A stretch of DNA of 64,000 nucleotides from Alligator mississippiensis (GCF_030867095.1 NC_081828.1:216473978-216537977); one strand, 5' to 3'. Numbered from the stretch's first letter, positions 1 through 11,921 are shown. Numbers and translations are program-made. Notes: generated by a model from the letters alone, not told the origin.

Positions 1-1685
1 CTGGCGGTATCATTCCCTCGCGGGTTGTTGGCTACAAAATTAGAGCGAAAACCACCCTAGCCCAGTGGGTCACTAGACAAGGTTGCACCTTTGCTGTTAG
101 CATCGCTGAGTCGAAAGGGAATTGAGCATCACCTGGCCCAACCCTTTGCATGAACGTCCTCCTTAATCTTCCCCGCCTGATGTTCATCCAGACGCATCCA
201 CAAAAACCTCCAGCAAAGGAGATGCGACTACTTCCCTGGGCAGTCTACGCCATTGCCCCATGGTTCTCCCATTCGCCCTGGAGAAACTCCCCGGCCATCA
301 GTGATTTCAGCACAGCTTTCCTGCAAGCTGCTCTGTGGCCGGATCTTCAGCATCCGCAGAAATCCTTCTGCCGTTCAACATGCCTGGGTTTCTCCACCCA
401 CGTCTTTCTAGTGCAACACGGTTCTCTTGGGGATGGCCTTGCAGGGTACATCACAGCAAACAGATGGCTTCCCATCCCAGAGGACGTGTAACTGCATCCA
501 CGCAGTGTCCCAGGCAGACCAATTTGCTTGGGCTTGGACTGTCAGTCCCGGGTACCGCTGCTGCTACCTGAATCCAAATGAGAGCTGAGCAATTGTTTTT
601 GCTCTGAACAATGCAGTGTGCAGACAAGCTAGTCATGCATTCAGGTCGAATTCAGTTAAATTATTTTGGGGGGGGTTGCTGGGGAAGGAAGAGAAAAAAT
701 TGAAAAGAGTCAAAATGTTTTATGCGGACATTTCCAAAAGCAAACGTTTCAATTTTACATTTCAGAACATTGTCATTTGGAAACCTGTACCCCATCTTAA
801 AAAGTGTTTTAAAATCCCCAAAATAGGACATTTTGGGTGAAACAAAACTTTTTTTTAAATGAAAAATAACAGAAAACTGATCATTTTGAATTAACCTGAC
901 TCATTAATATTTCAGTTTTGCTCGTGAACCAAAAAAACCCAAAAAGAGCAACTTTTCAAATCGTCCTAATTAGAGCAGACCCTGACTACATTTCTCAGAC
1001 TTCTTTACGGGGACCAAGAGGACAACTTGGTTTGAAATCCTGCTTTTTGTCACTAATGTAAGCGGCTCTGACTATAGAAACTCAGGGGGAGCAGATCTGG
1101 TGAAGGAAGGGCCACATCCACAGGGAGAAAATGCATTTTCTACCAGGTTTCGGTCACTGAGACCAATTCTCCTCTCACCGAGGCTGTAGCATGCCTCTTG
1201 CTCTCAGTGCAAGTGCACCGGTGAACGGGGTACGGGGAAGTCTTGGAGTACGTAGCCACGTCTATGTAGGAGATGACTGTGGCTGGCATGTCAAGCCAGC
1301 GGTACTTGTTTGCTTGTGTGTAAAACACCCTTCAGTGCGTGATAAAATCCTGAGGTTATCAGCTAACGAAAGCACTGGGAATAAGTTACGAGTTTTGCTA
1401 AAGCATCTCACTGCACATAATGAATCGACTGCTGGGGAGGAGGAGTCCAAGCTCAGGCAACTGGTGACATCTCCTGGTCGTTAGCTTAAACAAGGGGTTC
1501 ATCTTAGCACGACTACCCGGTGCCATCCCTCGCCCTTCTTCGCAGCATAGGAGAACAGGAGTTACTAATTGTGCTTCCCTCTTCTAAGTGCAATGCAATC
1601 AGTTGCCTAATAGCATCACGGGGGCTAAGTGAGGGAGCTGGGGTTTCATCCCTGCTTTACAGCTGCGGAAACGAGGGCTGTGTGA
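1..1685. other. Intergenic sequence without recognised genes
   Basis: Short reading frames only, with no protein family I recognise. The stretch 660-960 is AT-rich with A and T runs, and there is no clear LINE or MITE end. I see nothing else to annotate. Confidence 0.5.
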
Positions 1686-1689
1686 GGCT

Positions 1690-2190
1690 TCGAACAGAGC
1701 TTCAGATCCGGAGAAGCTTTGGACACTTCGGCGTCCGAAGCAGCATGTCTGGATTGAAGCGCTGGCTTCGTTCAGCTTTCCAAAGCGGTTCGGAGCCGCC
1801 TCGGAGATCCGGCCATAGGGTATAACAGGAAAAAAAATGAAATATCTATATCTTTGATATTTTTGTCTGATTTGGATGACATTTGCAGGGATGGTAGTCT
1901 CTGCTGAGATCACGAAGCCTGCCAAGTTTCAAGAAGATCGGTGCAGGGGTTTGGGGGAAACTGCACCCCAAATTCCTGAAAGCAAAACTCACGTCTTATC
2001 TATGTGTTACAACACAGGGGGGTGAAAACTGCAGGGGTGGTGGCTCTTACTGAGGCCACACATCCTGCTGAGTTTCAAGATCAGTGCGGGGTGACAGCTG
2101 CAGGGATGGTGGCCCCTGCTGTGACGCCTGCCAGCTGTGGAGGAGATGGGTGCAGGGGGGTCCTGGGGCGCTGCACCCCTAGCTGCTGAC
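1690..2190. repeat. GC-rich modular repeat with a foldback segment
   Basis: At 1700-1810 a CpG-rich segment has partly inverted halves: ccggagaagctttgg near 1708 against ccaaagcggttcgg near 1780. From 1887 three diverged modules follow, each opening with gcagggatggtgg or gcaggggtggtgg (about 1887, 2032, 2100) and containing a Pu-rich tail with gtgcaggg. The family is not identified. No protein is credible here. Confidence 0.5.
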
Positions 2191-2754
2191 GGACAAAACT
2201 GGTGCCATGGGTGCTCGTGGGACTGACTGTGTCTATCCAAAGTGGCCAGATCTGAAGCCAACTCGCATGGGCCTAGTGGAAACCCAGCTTGAGAAGTGAA
2301 ATAACTGGCTCGAAGTCCCACCACCCTGAAAGAAGAGGAAGCATTTGGAGGTCCAGCCCCTAATTCTGCCGCCGTTAGCCATGGAGGTGCGATGCATGAT
2401 ACTCTTTTCTCTGCTCATTGCAGGGCTAGTGACTTCATGGGAGACACCCCGTCCAGGCCGGCTTCCTGCTGAAACAAGGAGTTTAAACAGATAAAATCCC
2501 CGGGCACATCTACAATACGGCTGAGCTCAGCAGAAGCACTCTGGCCAGCTACACCTCCTCTCATGACCTGAGCTCCTGCTGCCTCTAAAGGCTTCAGTGA
2601 AACAAGACTTCCTCACCTGTGAGACATCCACCATTGCCTATTATTTATGCAATCCAATTAGACCATACAATTTGTACATCACCGTGGTGGGAACTCGATG
2701 GACCAGTACAGAGACCTGCAGACTGATTCTCCCTGGCTTTGCACCTTGGAAAGA

Positions 2755-3060
2755 GTCCACAAGGGCGACAAAAATGTTTGGGGACTGGGGAGGGCAATGA
2801 AAATGGTCAGGAGACTGGGAGACATGACTGGTGAGGAGAGGCCGAGGGAACTGGGCTGATTCAGTCTGCAGAGGAGAAGACAGAGGGGATTGAATTGCAG
2901 CCTTCACCTCCCTGCAGGGGGTTGCAAAGAGGATGGAGCTGGGCTGGTCTCAGTGGGGGCAGATGGCAGGACAAGGAGCAATGGGCCTAAGCTGCAGCAA
3001 GGGAAGCTGAGGCTGAATATTAGGAAAAACTTTCTCCCAAGGAGGATAGTAAAGCAGTCT
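2755..3060 (+). mobile_element. CR1 LINE fragment, ORF2 C-terminal region
   Basis: Shares the string gcaaagaggatggagctggg with other CR1 pieces in the window and the aggaaaaactttct segment that encodes the IRKNFL motif of the CR1 ORF2 tail. It is oriented plus, decayed, and stops before the usual 3' tail. Confidence 0.85.
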
Positions 3061-4580
3061 GCGAGTGACATCTAGTGGGTAATTCTGCTCCTTAAAGACA
3101 AATCGGGCTTGTCTACACTCCCAGGGTTGTGCTTTGACAACACCAATGCAGTTGCAGTGCTCACGCAGGGGTATTGCCAAGGACTCCAGCCTTGCAGACG
3201 GCCACCGCCTCTCCCCCAAAGCAGATGCACTATTTTCTCTGGGGTGCATCCTCTCCATTGCTGGTTCCTAAACTGCGGTCTGTGGTCTGTTGGCCCGTGG
3301 TAGGTGGTCTGAAGGACACGCTGGGTCCTGCGTATCTTTAGAGTGCTTACAATAAATGTTTGTTGGCCTGGAGTCTGTGATAAATGTTGAGGGTCACTTG
3401 GCCCAGAAAGCTTGGGAACCACAGCTCCAAGTTAGGATATAGAAACAAGTATTTTTTTTAAAAAGGTTTACTCCAGCAATTTAATGCTATTATTGAAGAG
3501 GTGCGGAGGTACATGGCGGGAGTGGGTTGTGCTGTAGGGGTGCAGTGGTGGCAAGGAGGGACGGGTGGGGGGGTGTTTAGTGAGGGCAAGAAGGTGCGGT
3601 AGGGAAGTAGGGGATAGAAAAAGATAAAAAGAGTTAATTAAAGATGGCAGGAGAGCACGCACCCTGCCGTGTTGGCTGTCTGATCCAACTGAGGCCTGCA
3701 AGTGCTCAGCATTAATAGTCAGTCATAAAGTATTGCTTTGAACCCCAAGAACATCTTGATGCAAGGGAATAAATGTACACGTCGCAGGGACTGAAGGGGC
3801 TCAGGGGGACTTTATTCTGTTAAGGGCAAGAAAGATGCAAAATATTTTCGAGATCCACACAGTGCTCAGGTTATCCCTGGCCTCTGCCCAGCCACATCCA
3901 GGATGAGCAGGAGACCGGTGCCCAGACGTACAAAGGAGCGGACACATAATGAACAGCCCTACATCGATGTAATGTACCTGAATCTGGTGGAGAATCACCC
4001 CAGGAAAAATCAGGGGTAAAACTACCCCAGTGCAAGCAGTATGGGTCCGTAGCTATCCACAGCAGTAGGCAAACGGGCTATTTGTTACCTGTTCTTCAGT
4101 CCCAAGGGGCAAGGTTTTGTAACAGCGCCTACCTGCGAGCAGCAATGCCCTGGATAGTTACTCATCTGTCCTCAGGATCCTGCAAACCAATGTAAATTAT
4201 ACCAGTGCACGTGATACCTCTCTCCCCTGCTCCAGGCTCTCATCCCCTGCGTGCTGTGGGATGCTGAAGGAGCTGGATAAGGATCCGGTCTCTGGTGGAG
4301 AGACAAACAACCAGAGAAAGAGCATTGCTGCATCCTGCAGGGCAGCGGTGTGCAGACAGCCCCAAGCTGGGGTGGAAGCCGTATCATGGACTCCAACCAT
4401 TTCGGCAGGGCGTTTTGGCCCAGATGGGTCACGATGCTGACGTGGGTAGACTACACAGGGTTACTTGGGTATCTCTGTGCCACAGCAAGGTGCTGTGTGG
4501 ATATTTAGGGTACTTAAATATCTAGCTTAGCAAGAGAGAGATTATGAACCAAGGCTGACTGTGTCGACAGACTCCAAAAA
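3061..4580. other. Intergenic, no recognised gene
   Basis: Contains a possible MITE end at about 3106 (gggcttgtctacactccc). A G-rich, pyrimidine-poor stretch runs 3500-3650. No coding signal is convincing. Confidence 0.45.
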
Positions 4581-4587
4581 AACATGC

Positions 4588-4660
4588 AGCGGTGGAAGGG
4601 ACCTCGGGAGGCCACCTTATCCATCGGCCTGCTCGTCTTCAATCCCTCGGCTCCCTTTAC
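4588..4660 (-). mobile_element. Short CR1 3' end remnant
   Basis: ggtggaagggacctcgggag followed by a pyrimidine-rich stretch matches the complement of the CR1 3' terminal segment seen at 14880-14905. Only about 70 nt remain. Confidence 0.55.
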
Positions 4661-5519
4661 AGAAGGAAAAAGGCAGAACGGGTTAAATTAAAAGTGACCT
4701 GAGAAAATGAATCAAACGATTGCAAATCTGAACCAAAGTTTCAGCAATTCTATTGCTGAATCAAAAAACTTCTCTGCTGGAGGGACTCCCAAGATTTTGT
4801 TCGACCTCTTCCCCTTCCCTTGTCTCTCAAATGGGGAAGGGTGGGAAAGCCGTCGGGTGGTGCAAACTGTTCTGTTGAACCTTAACTTGCAGAAATAAAA
4901 TATCACTGATGCTTCTTCCAAGCACTTTATAAACACCTGGAGGCCCAAAGAGTTCATATGACTTAGGGTCACCTGTCTCGGCCCAGACTAATCCTGGCCG
5001 TCACATCCCCAGGGGAAGTATCATGGGTGCCTTCCTAAAGGCAGAGGCTACGGCCCAGACCTTCAGAAATAGCTTATCATTTTGGGTGCCCAACTTGAGA
5101 CCCTCCAGGTTTGACTGGCAGGCGATCCACCCCCACTCTCACTGTCGTCACCCGGTGTTGGGATTGTCCTGAAGATCCAGTGCAAGTGGCACGGCATTTG
5201 AGATGAGCATCTTGAGACACAGAGCTGCGCCTCGGAGGATTTCCAAAAGCTTGGGTGCTCCTTAAGTGCCTGGCTGCATATTTGGGCATCCAACAAACCC
5301 TAAACACCTTCCTGAAAGCGTCTGAAGGGAACAGAAATGGAGGCAGCAGAACTACAAGGTCACAGGCCACTGAGAAAGCCCATGCAAGAGCTGACACTAC
5401 AGCCCTGGAGGTCCTGGCTACTAGTCTATCGCTCAGCGTAGCCGTCCGTGTCTCTCACACTACATCCTGCTTTCATTAGATCTCCAGCTTGCCAGACAAT
5501 ATGCACACACCAACCGAGT

Positions 5520-5600
5520 TCAAGAAGTTTTATGGCCTAACCTATTAAAAGATATCGGATTTACCCCAAGAACCTCGTCTGCTCTGGTCTAAACTAGCTC
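5520..5600. repeat. Dispersed repeat, copy 1
   Basis: taaaagatatcggatttacc and the following aagaacctcgtctgc resemble 59311-59345 (taaaagatatcagatttact, then agccctgtctgcc). Two copies in one window imply an interspersed family, perhaps a LINE or SINE tail. The class is unknown. Confidence 0.5.
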
Positions 5601-5985
5601 ACAGGCTCGCCATGCATGACCTTGGACAAGTATCTCCGTGCCTCCAGATGCCTATAAAATAAAGACAATAGTAACCTGTATCCAAGGTTTAGCTCACACT
5701 TGGAAACCTCTGTTGATGATCTACCAACCCTCCAATTAGAGATACAGCAGTTATTTGGGTTTTAATTGCACATTTCAGCAAGCTGCCAGTAGACAAGTTA
5801 AATATTTGTAAGATGGCAAGCCATTGATTCCTGTTTGAATAGAGGGCTGGTCCCTTGTTTGCCTCTGGCTTTATCTCCCTTCCGGTTTCCTTTATGGGCC
5901 CAGGCTGCAATGCAAATTTCATTTGAAAAAGGGGACTCTAAGCAAGGCCAAGAAGTGCAGTATCCTGCAGCGTGGTCAGTCTTTT

Positions 5986-6410
5986 CATAGAAACATAGAA
6001 ATTCAGGGCTGGAAGGGACCTTGAAAGATCAAGTCCAGCCCCTGGCTCTGGGCAGGAACACTGCTGAGATCAAACGATCCCAGCAAGGTGTCCGTCCAGT
6101 CTCCTCTTGAAGACTTCCCAGGTTGGGAACTGCACCTTGTCCTTGGGAAGTCTAGTCCACATTGCGGTCACCCTCGCCGTAACGTTCGCCCTTGCATCCA
6201 ACCTGAAACCGTCCTTGGACAGTTTATAGCCATTGCTCCTAGTCCTCCCTTGGGGTGTCCTAGTGAACAGCTTTTCTCCCAGCTCACAATAATCCCCTTT
6301 ACACACTTACAGACGGCCACCACGTCCCCCCTCGGTCTTCTCTTCCCCACACTGAACAGTCCCACATCCCCTAGTCTTTCCTCATAAGGTTTGTCCTCCT
6401 CCCAACCAGC
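5986..6410 (-). mobile_element. CR1 LINE 3' fragment
   Basis: Begins with the CR1 3' octamer-like catagaaacatagaaat and gggctggaagggacc (minus orientation). The minus-strand translation shows decayed ORF2 C-terminus: PYEERLGDVGLFSVGKRRPR, then a TRSNGYKLSKDGFRLD-like segment. It lies inside otherwise featureless sequence. Confidence 0.9.
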
Positions 6411-6624
6411 CTCCTGCCTGCTGCCACTCCTGGCGTGCAAGCTCGTTCCTTGCCAACTTCATCTCCCCCCTGCCATTTAGGGCTCACCGCCTGCTGATCT
6501 CAGCGTTTTCTCTTGCTGCGTCTTCTATTGGCCATGCAGGGGTCAGTGAAGCCAGCTGCTCCCAAGGTCCTTGGCAGTGGCCTTAGCATAACTATAGCTT
6601 AGCTTAACATAACCAGAACTGCGG

Positions 6625-6985
6625 ATTAAATAGCAGCCTTCAATTACCTGAAGGAGGGTTGCAAAGAGGATGGAGCTGGGCTGTTCTCAGTGGGGGCAGG
6701 TGACAGGACAAGGAGCAATGGGCTCAAGCTGCAGCAAGGGAAGTTGAGGTTGGAGATTAGGAAAAACTTTCTCACTAGATGGGTAGTAAAGCACAGGAGC
6801 AAGTTACCCAGAGAGGTGGTGGAGTCTTCATCCTTGGAGGTTTTGAAGACCCAGGTTGACAAAGCCTTGGCTGGGATGATGCAGTTGGGGCTGGCCCTGC
6901 TTGGAGTAGGGGGTTGGACTAGATGCGACTCCCGAGGTCCCTTCAACCCTCATGGTCTGCGATTCTGCGAGTCTGTGATAACTCC
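6625..6985 (+). mobile_element. CR1 LINE 3' fragment with intact tail
   Basis: The plus frame encodes [20 protein letters not shown] then KNFLTRWVVKH. The 3' end carries gggggttggactagatg and the short repeats ctgcgattctgcgagtctgt that end CR1 elements. Confidence 0.92.
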
Positions 6986-7115
6986 TATGCTGGGCACTGT
7001 AGTTTGGCAGGACAAGATGCTTGGTTCAGCTCATCGAGCAAAGGCAGATGCAGGGAATAACCCATTCCAGGTTCTTCCCTGGACTCATCTCTGTGCCTGA
7101 AAGGATCATCTAGCA

Positions 7116-7500
7116 CAGGGCTGCTCACCTCCAGCCCATGGGCCAGATCTGGCCTGCAAAGCCATGTCATCTGGCCCATGGGCTTCTCAATCCTCCGCTG
7201 CCAAGTTTCTGGACCTGTGGGGAGCCCCATGGGCCAGACGATGTGGCCCTGTGTGCTATATCAGGTAGGCAGGGGCTGGTAGAGGCGGCAGAGGGATCCC
7301 AGCACACTAGGCTGGGCAGAGGTGGTATGGGGCACACGGAGCCGGCAGAAATGGCCCGGGGGCCAACCCAGGTGCACAGGGGAAGCAGCACGGGGCCAGG
7401 CAGAGGCAGCACATGGCTCGATCCTGGGGCCCAATCCAGCCCATGGACTGGCCTCGCACCATTCATTTGGCCACATGGGCCCAAAGGGTGAGCACCGCTG
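7116..7500. mobile_element. Nonautonomous hAT-like element
   Basis: Left end cagggctgctcacctccagc is a partial inverted repeat of the right end (ggcccaaagggtgagcaccgctg region, ending CTG at 7500). The cag...ctg termini with 'gctcacc' and 'gggcc' motifs are typical of reptilian hAT elements. No matching 8-bp target duplication is visible. Internal frames are not transposase. Confidence 0.65.
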
Positions 7501-8596
7501 GACACATCTACACGGGACAATTACTGCACATTGGCCTAATAACACGGTGCAGTAGCATGTTGCGGCAAAACCGTGCTAACAGGTGAGGTTGCGGACATGA
7601 TCCGACTGGAAAGGTTTCTTTCAGTGAGACCTGTTTTCCTCCCAAGTCTTCTCTGAGGGCTACGTCCTCCCAGCCAGCACCGCATGCTGCACAAGACCAA
7701 GTACAAACATCCAGCATCTAGCAGATCATCTACACTGGGCACCGCAACATTGAGCCTGCACGTGGGAGACTGCTCCACGGGGAGGGGAAACAAGTCTTTG
7801 CATTGACTTTGCATTGACTACACCCTGCTCAGGCTTCGGGGTTCGGTTGATCTTTATCCATACACCGTAAAATCCTAACCTGGCATCAGATGGCCCTGTC
7901 ACTTCTTTCCGAGCCCTGGTCATGCTAATGTGCAGGGGACGGTGTAAGGATGCTCCATTCCCCTTTGCTGGCTGAAGTCGGACCGCTCATGTGTTTAATG
8001 GTCTAATTCCCAGCCTCTGGAAGTCCTTGGACACACCAAATCAAGCAAAGGCAGTGCTTCTTCCAGACTGGGAAAGAGGGATTTGCAATTAGGTTCAGTG
8101 ATGCCTAATGCACTCTGTACAGGGGGACTCCTGGATGCCTAAAATACACTAACATATTAATTTAATTCAGTTCAATCCCTCCCTAATTTCTGCCCATCCC
8201 TCCTTGGGGTGAAATCCAGCATTTTGAGGGTCACCTAGCAGGGATTGAGCTGAAACACTGTGTTTTCAAACCCATCCCAAAGGAAATGACACCCGCCAGG
8301 CACAGCAGGAGAGATATATTGCATTCCCAACAGCAGTCAGCTGCATCGCGCCACAGGAGCCCCTCAGCAACGCTCCCCAGACGCAGAGCACTGTATTGCC
8401 TCAAACTGGACGCCGCCCCATGGAAACGCCAGCCAGGATCGATGCATTTTTCCAAATGCAAAACCAGCTGGGTTGGTAGACCTCGGACAACAGGAAGGAA
8501 AACCGAGTTCCAGGACAGTCGTGGCGAGTCTTGCTTCTTAGAAATATGGGAGAGAAAGGGGGGGATCCCAGCCTACAGTGTTTTCAGGCAAGCATT

Positions 8597-8720
8597 TCAT
8601 AGACTCGTAGCAACATAAGGCTGGAAGGGACCTCAGAAAATTAAAGCCCATCTACTCCAACCTCCTGCTCAAGGCAGGATCAGCCCTGACTAAACCACCC
8701 TAGACAAGCATTTGTCTATC
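8597..8720 (-). mobile_element. CR1 3' end remnant
   Basis: catttcatagactcgtagc then aaggctggaagggacctc and ccaacctcctgctcaaggca are the complement of a CR1 3' end. It stops directly beside the hAT-like element at 8722. Confidence 0.85.
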
Positions 8721-8721
8721 G

Positions 8722-8957
8722 CAGGGGGGCCAAACTTGCAGTCTGCGGAGCTGCATCGTCTGGCCCGCGAGGGTCGCAGAGGAGCTGGGGGGGTCAGGGG
8801 CCAGGTGTACCGCTGGACTGATGGGTCTGGGACCTGGTGGGGATGTGTTAGCAGTAGGAGGGAGTGACAGCTGCATTAAATGCCCCACAACCACCCACCA
8901 CGTCCAGGCCTGGGGTCTGGATACAGCTGGTGAGGAGGGAGGGAGTTTGACACCTCG
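8722..8957. mobile_element. hAT-like nonautonomous element
   Basis: Left end caggggggccaaacttgca and right end gagtttgacacctcg are imperfect inverted repeats (shared (g)(g/t)caaact). The left part shows the ctggcccgcgagg motif common to this group. Target duplication is not clear. Confidence 0.45.
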
Positions 8958-9737
8958 TCTTAAAAGCTTCGTGGACAACCGAAGGATTTCCAAAAATCCC
9001 CCTCCCCTGAAAACCCTCGCACACCGCTACAAGGCGCAGGACTAGAAACCCCACGAACACGCCTAAGTTGCTGCAGGTCAAAGTGGATCCCGTGAAAACA
9101 CCGAGAGTGGACAGCCGCGACATGGGGCTAAGTGTCATTCAGATCTCCTGAGCTCTGTGACATAAATGCCTCCCCTCCAAAAAATGGGGGGCCACCCCTT
9201 GCCTGTCACTGCCCTGCCCAGGGGGCAAGGGAGCATAACTCAGCTCACAGCCCTGATGATCGGCTGCAGGACAGTCCAGATCCCGCACCCTGGATCAATG
9301 GGAACGGGAAAGACTCGGGCCTGGGGGAGGCAGTGCAAAAAGCCAGGCTTAGTAGTCAGGAATCTGCCCCTTGGTCTTGAAACAGAGGCACAGCATCGCC
9401 CTGCCCCTGCATGGAGATCCTGCATCTGTTTTAGACGATAAAAACCTGGATTAAATTATGGGGGCACCACCCATCACTAGGGTTGAGTGGAGATCTGCAT
9501 TATACAAACTTTTTGTTATGACTGAAGAGCGCAGCAAATCCTTTTCGCCTCTCCAGGGAGCACAGAACGGTGTTTCCGAGGATGCACCAGCTAATTGCTT
9601 TGCATCCAGGCTTGCCTGGCTGAGCTCTCTCCATCTGCGTGGGTGTATTTCTGGAAGGATGGTCTGATTGCAGGGAATAACAACAACTTTCAGCATTTTA
9701 ACACTTGGAAAAGGAGGCATAACATGCAAATTCAAGC

Positions 9738-9870
9738 ATGACCTCCTTTTTCACACCACATGCAATTAACTCGTGGAACTCCTTGCCGCAGGACACTGCG
9801 GAGGTTGAGATTTTAACCAGATTCAGAAAGGATCCGACAAATTCACTGAAGGAGATGAGCAGCACTACTG
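9738..9870 (+). mobile_element. Non-LTR retrotransposon ORF2 C-terminal remnant
   Basis: The frame HAINSWNSLPQDTAEVEIL and TRFRKDPTNSL matches the terminal W-NSLP...F+ motif of CR1/L2-type ORF2 proteins. It has no flanking 3' tail of the main CR1 family, so it probably belongs to another, older family. Confidence 0.6.
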
Positions 9871-9970
9871 AAGTGGTCAGCTTTGGCATATGCATCACTT
9901 CCCGCACCACCCAGGGAACAAGAACCACTTTCTGCAGCCCTACATACCCCATCCGCACACCAATTTGACC

Positions 9971-10557
9971 CAAACCTCCTTAGCTTAGGTTTAGCTTGAT
10001 TCTGCCACTGCAGGATTAACACAGAAATTAAGGCTCATGTCACAACAAATGCCATGCTTCTAGCCGAGGAAGGGGCTGTTGCTAGGCAAGCGCCACCGTC
10101 TTACGCATGGGTCACTGGCTCTGCCCCTGGATCTGTGGAGAGAGGACTCGTTTGGAGAGAGGTTTTCAATGCAGCAGCTTTCACTAGATTAAAAAGGAAT
10201 TGCTGACTAGCAGGACATAGGTGCTAGCATAGACAAATGCTATTATCATGTGCAGACTCTGCTCTAAGTATCGCTGTCAGAAACTCCAACACGCCAGATA
10301 TTGCATCTCAGGAACAAAAATGCTTTTCATTTAATCCCAGGCAGGCCACGGGAACGCTGCTACCAGCACTTGTGATGAAGCAAAGGGGACACTGGGCCTG
10401 ATCTGACACCAATGCAAAAGGTCCCAATTCATAAAACATTGGAAGGCATCAGCGGTCTGCTTTATTTGCTTGGTGGTGAGCGGGGACCAAAGTGAGCTGT
10501 TCAAAGCCAACCCCTGAATTGGTGTTGACTGAAGGCACAGCTACACGGATGCACCTT
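9971..10557. other. Intergenic, nothing recognised
   Basis: No reading frame or repeat end that I recognise up to the TTA at 10558. Confidence 0.4.
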
Positions 10558-10874
10558 TTAGGCCCCTGCTACATAGTTAGCTTAAAAGCTAGATAGAAAC
10601 CAGCTATACAGTTGTTACACGTTTTCAAACATTAACATGTAACAGTTGTTACACGTTTTTAACATTAACATTAACAGGCGAGCTTCTCTGCCAGCGCGTG
10701 AGTTAGCGCGGAGTTCGCGCGGGAGGGCGCCGGACCCTGCCTGCGCACCCCCCGGGGTAGACAGCCCCAGCCGTAGCCAGCCTCCCAGAGGCATGACATG
10801 GATGGGCACGCGCCGCACCCCGAGGGTCCCCTCGGGCTCCGCGGCCCCCCCCCCCTGGCACTTCAGAGACGGCC

Positions 10875-10964
10875 ACCCAGACGGAGCCCCTGGTCCCGGG
10901 CTTCACCCAGACGGAGCCCCTGGTCCCGGGCTCCACGCGGACGGAGCCCCTGGCTCTTGGCTGC
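10875..10964 (+). repeat. Three 30-bp tandem repeats in the CR1 5' region
   Basis: The unit acccagacggagcccctggt plus cccgggcttc occurs at 10875 and 10905. A third, diverged copy starts at 10935 (acgcggacggagcccctggc). It lies upstream of ORF1, where CR1 promoter or leader sequence is expected. Confidence 0.85.
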
Positions 10965-11039
10965 GGGGGCTGCCTGTCCCTTTTTCAGGCTCTGGGGCCT
11001 GGGAGCAGGGCGACCTCCCCTTGTGGGGTCTGCTCCCTT

Positions 11040-11921
11040 TTGGGGTCTCTGGCGCGCCAGCTGGAGGAGCTCCAGGCCACAGTCCACAGACTGCGTGCCA
11101 TCAGGGACTGCGAGCAGGAGATAGACTCCTACTGCCAGGCCCTTCTCCCCCAGGAGGCGGAGGGTAGATCACAGTCTCCCTCCAGGCCAGAGGAGGACTC
11201 CGGGACCTCCCGCTCTGTCCAGCCAGGGGCATGGACCAAGGTGGTCAAGGGCCCTAAGGCCCGCCACACCAAGGCCCCTGCCCTACCACAACTGAGCAAC
11301 AGGGACGCACCTCTTGCCGCTCCAGCAGAGCCTGCTGAGTTGCCGGCCCCCACAGGCAACATGGGTCCCACTGCAGCTCCCGCCCCTGCTCTCCCCAAGA
11401 CAAAACGTAAGGTGTTTGTTGTGGGAGACTCCCTCCTGAGGGGGACGGAGGGGCCAATCTGCCACCCCGACCCCTTAGCCCAGCAAGTCTGCTGCTTCCC
11501 GGGGGCCCGCATCCGGGACATTGCAGAGAGGATCCCCAAGCTCCTCAAACCCACAGACCACTATCCCATGCTCCTTATTCACGTGGGCACCAATGACACT
11601 GCTCGGAGCACTCCCAGCCGGGTCATGAGGCGCTACAGGGATTTGGGAGCGGGGCTTAAGGGTCTGGGGGCACAGGTGGTGTTCTCGTCGATCCTCCCAG
11701 TCTCAGGCTATGGGCTGAGAAGGGACAGGAGGATCTATGTGGTCAACCAAAGACTGCGGCGCTGGTGTCGTCAGGAAGGCTTTGGCTTTCATGACCACAG
11801 CCCGCTCTTTGGCGAGAGAGGCAGCGAGCTGCTGGGAAGAGATGGTCTCCACCTCTCTCCCCTAGGGAGGAGGCTCTTCTCAGCCAGACTGGCTGACCTG
11901 CTCCACCGGGCTTTAAACTAA
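11040..11921 (+). CDS. CR1 ORF1 protein with SGNH/GDSL esterase domain
   Basis: 293 codons, open throughout. The N-terminal part (1-45) is a short amphipathic, probably coiled-coil segment (LARQLEELQATVHRLRA). Residues 46-122 are Pro/Ala-rich linker with WTKVVKGP at 65-72. Residues 123-290 form an SGNH hydrolase fold: VVGDS with Ser131, HVGTND with Asn185, and DGLHLS with Asp268 and His271. Esterase-type ORF1 is known for CR1 families; the protein is thought to bind RNA or membranes during retrotransposition. The first ATG is used here, and an in-frame non-ATG start slightly upstream is possible. All catalytic residues are present, so the enzyme may be active if expressed. Confidence 0.9.
   Translation: MGSLARQLEELQATVHRLRAIRDCEQEIDSYCQALLPQEAEGRSQSPSRPEEDSGTSRSVQPGAWTKVVKGPKARHTKAPALPQLSNRDAPLAAPAEPAELPAPTGNMGPTAAPAPALPKTKRKVFVVGDSLLRGTEGPICHPDPLAQQVCCFPGARIRDIAERIPKLLKPTDHYPMLLIHVGTNDTARSTPSRVMRRYRDLGAGLKGLGAQVVFSSILPVSGYGLRRDRRIYVVNQRLRRWCRQEGFGFHDHSPLFGERGSELLGRDGLHLSPLGRRLFSARLADLLHRALN

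Noticed and set aside
7116..7500. Open frames on both strands as a gene
   Set aside because: They are inside a GC-rich hAT-like element and are each other's shadow.
7108..7723. Octamer atctagca at 7108 and again at 7716 as a target duplication
   Set aside because: The second copy is not next to an element end, so it may be chance.
10646..11167. 173-codon frame overlapping the start of CR1 ORF1
   Set aside because: Crosses from MITE into the CR1 5' repeats in another frame; low-complexity Pro/Gly/Ala.
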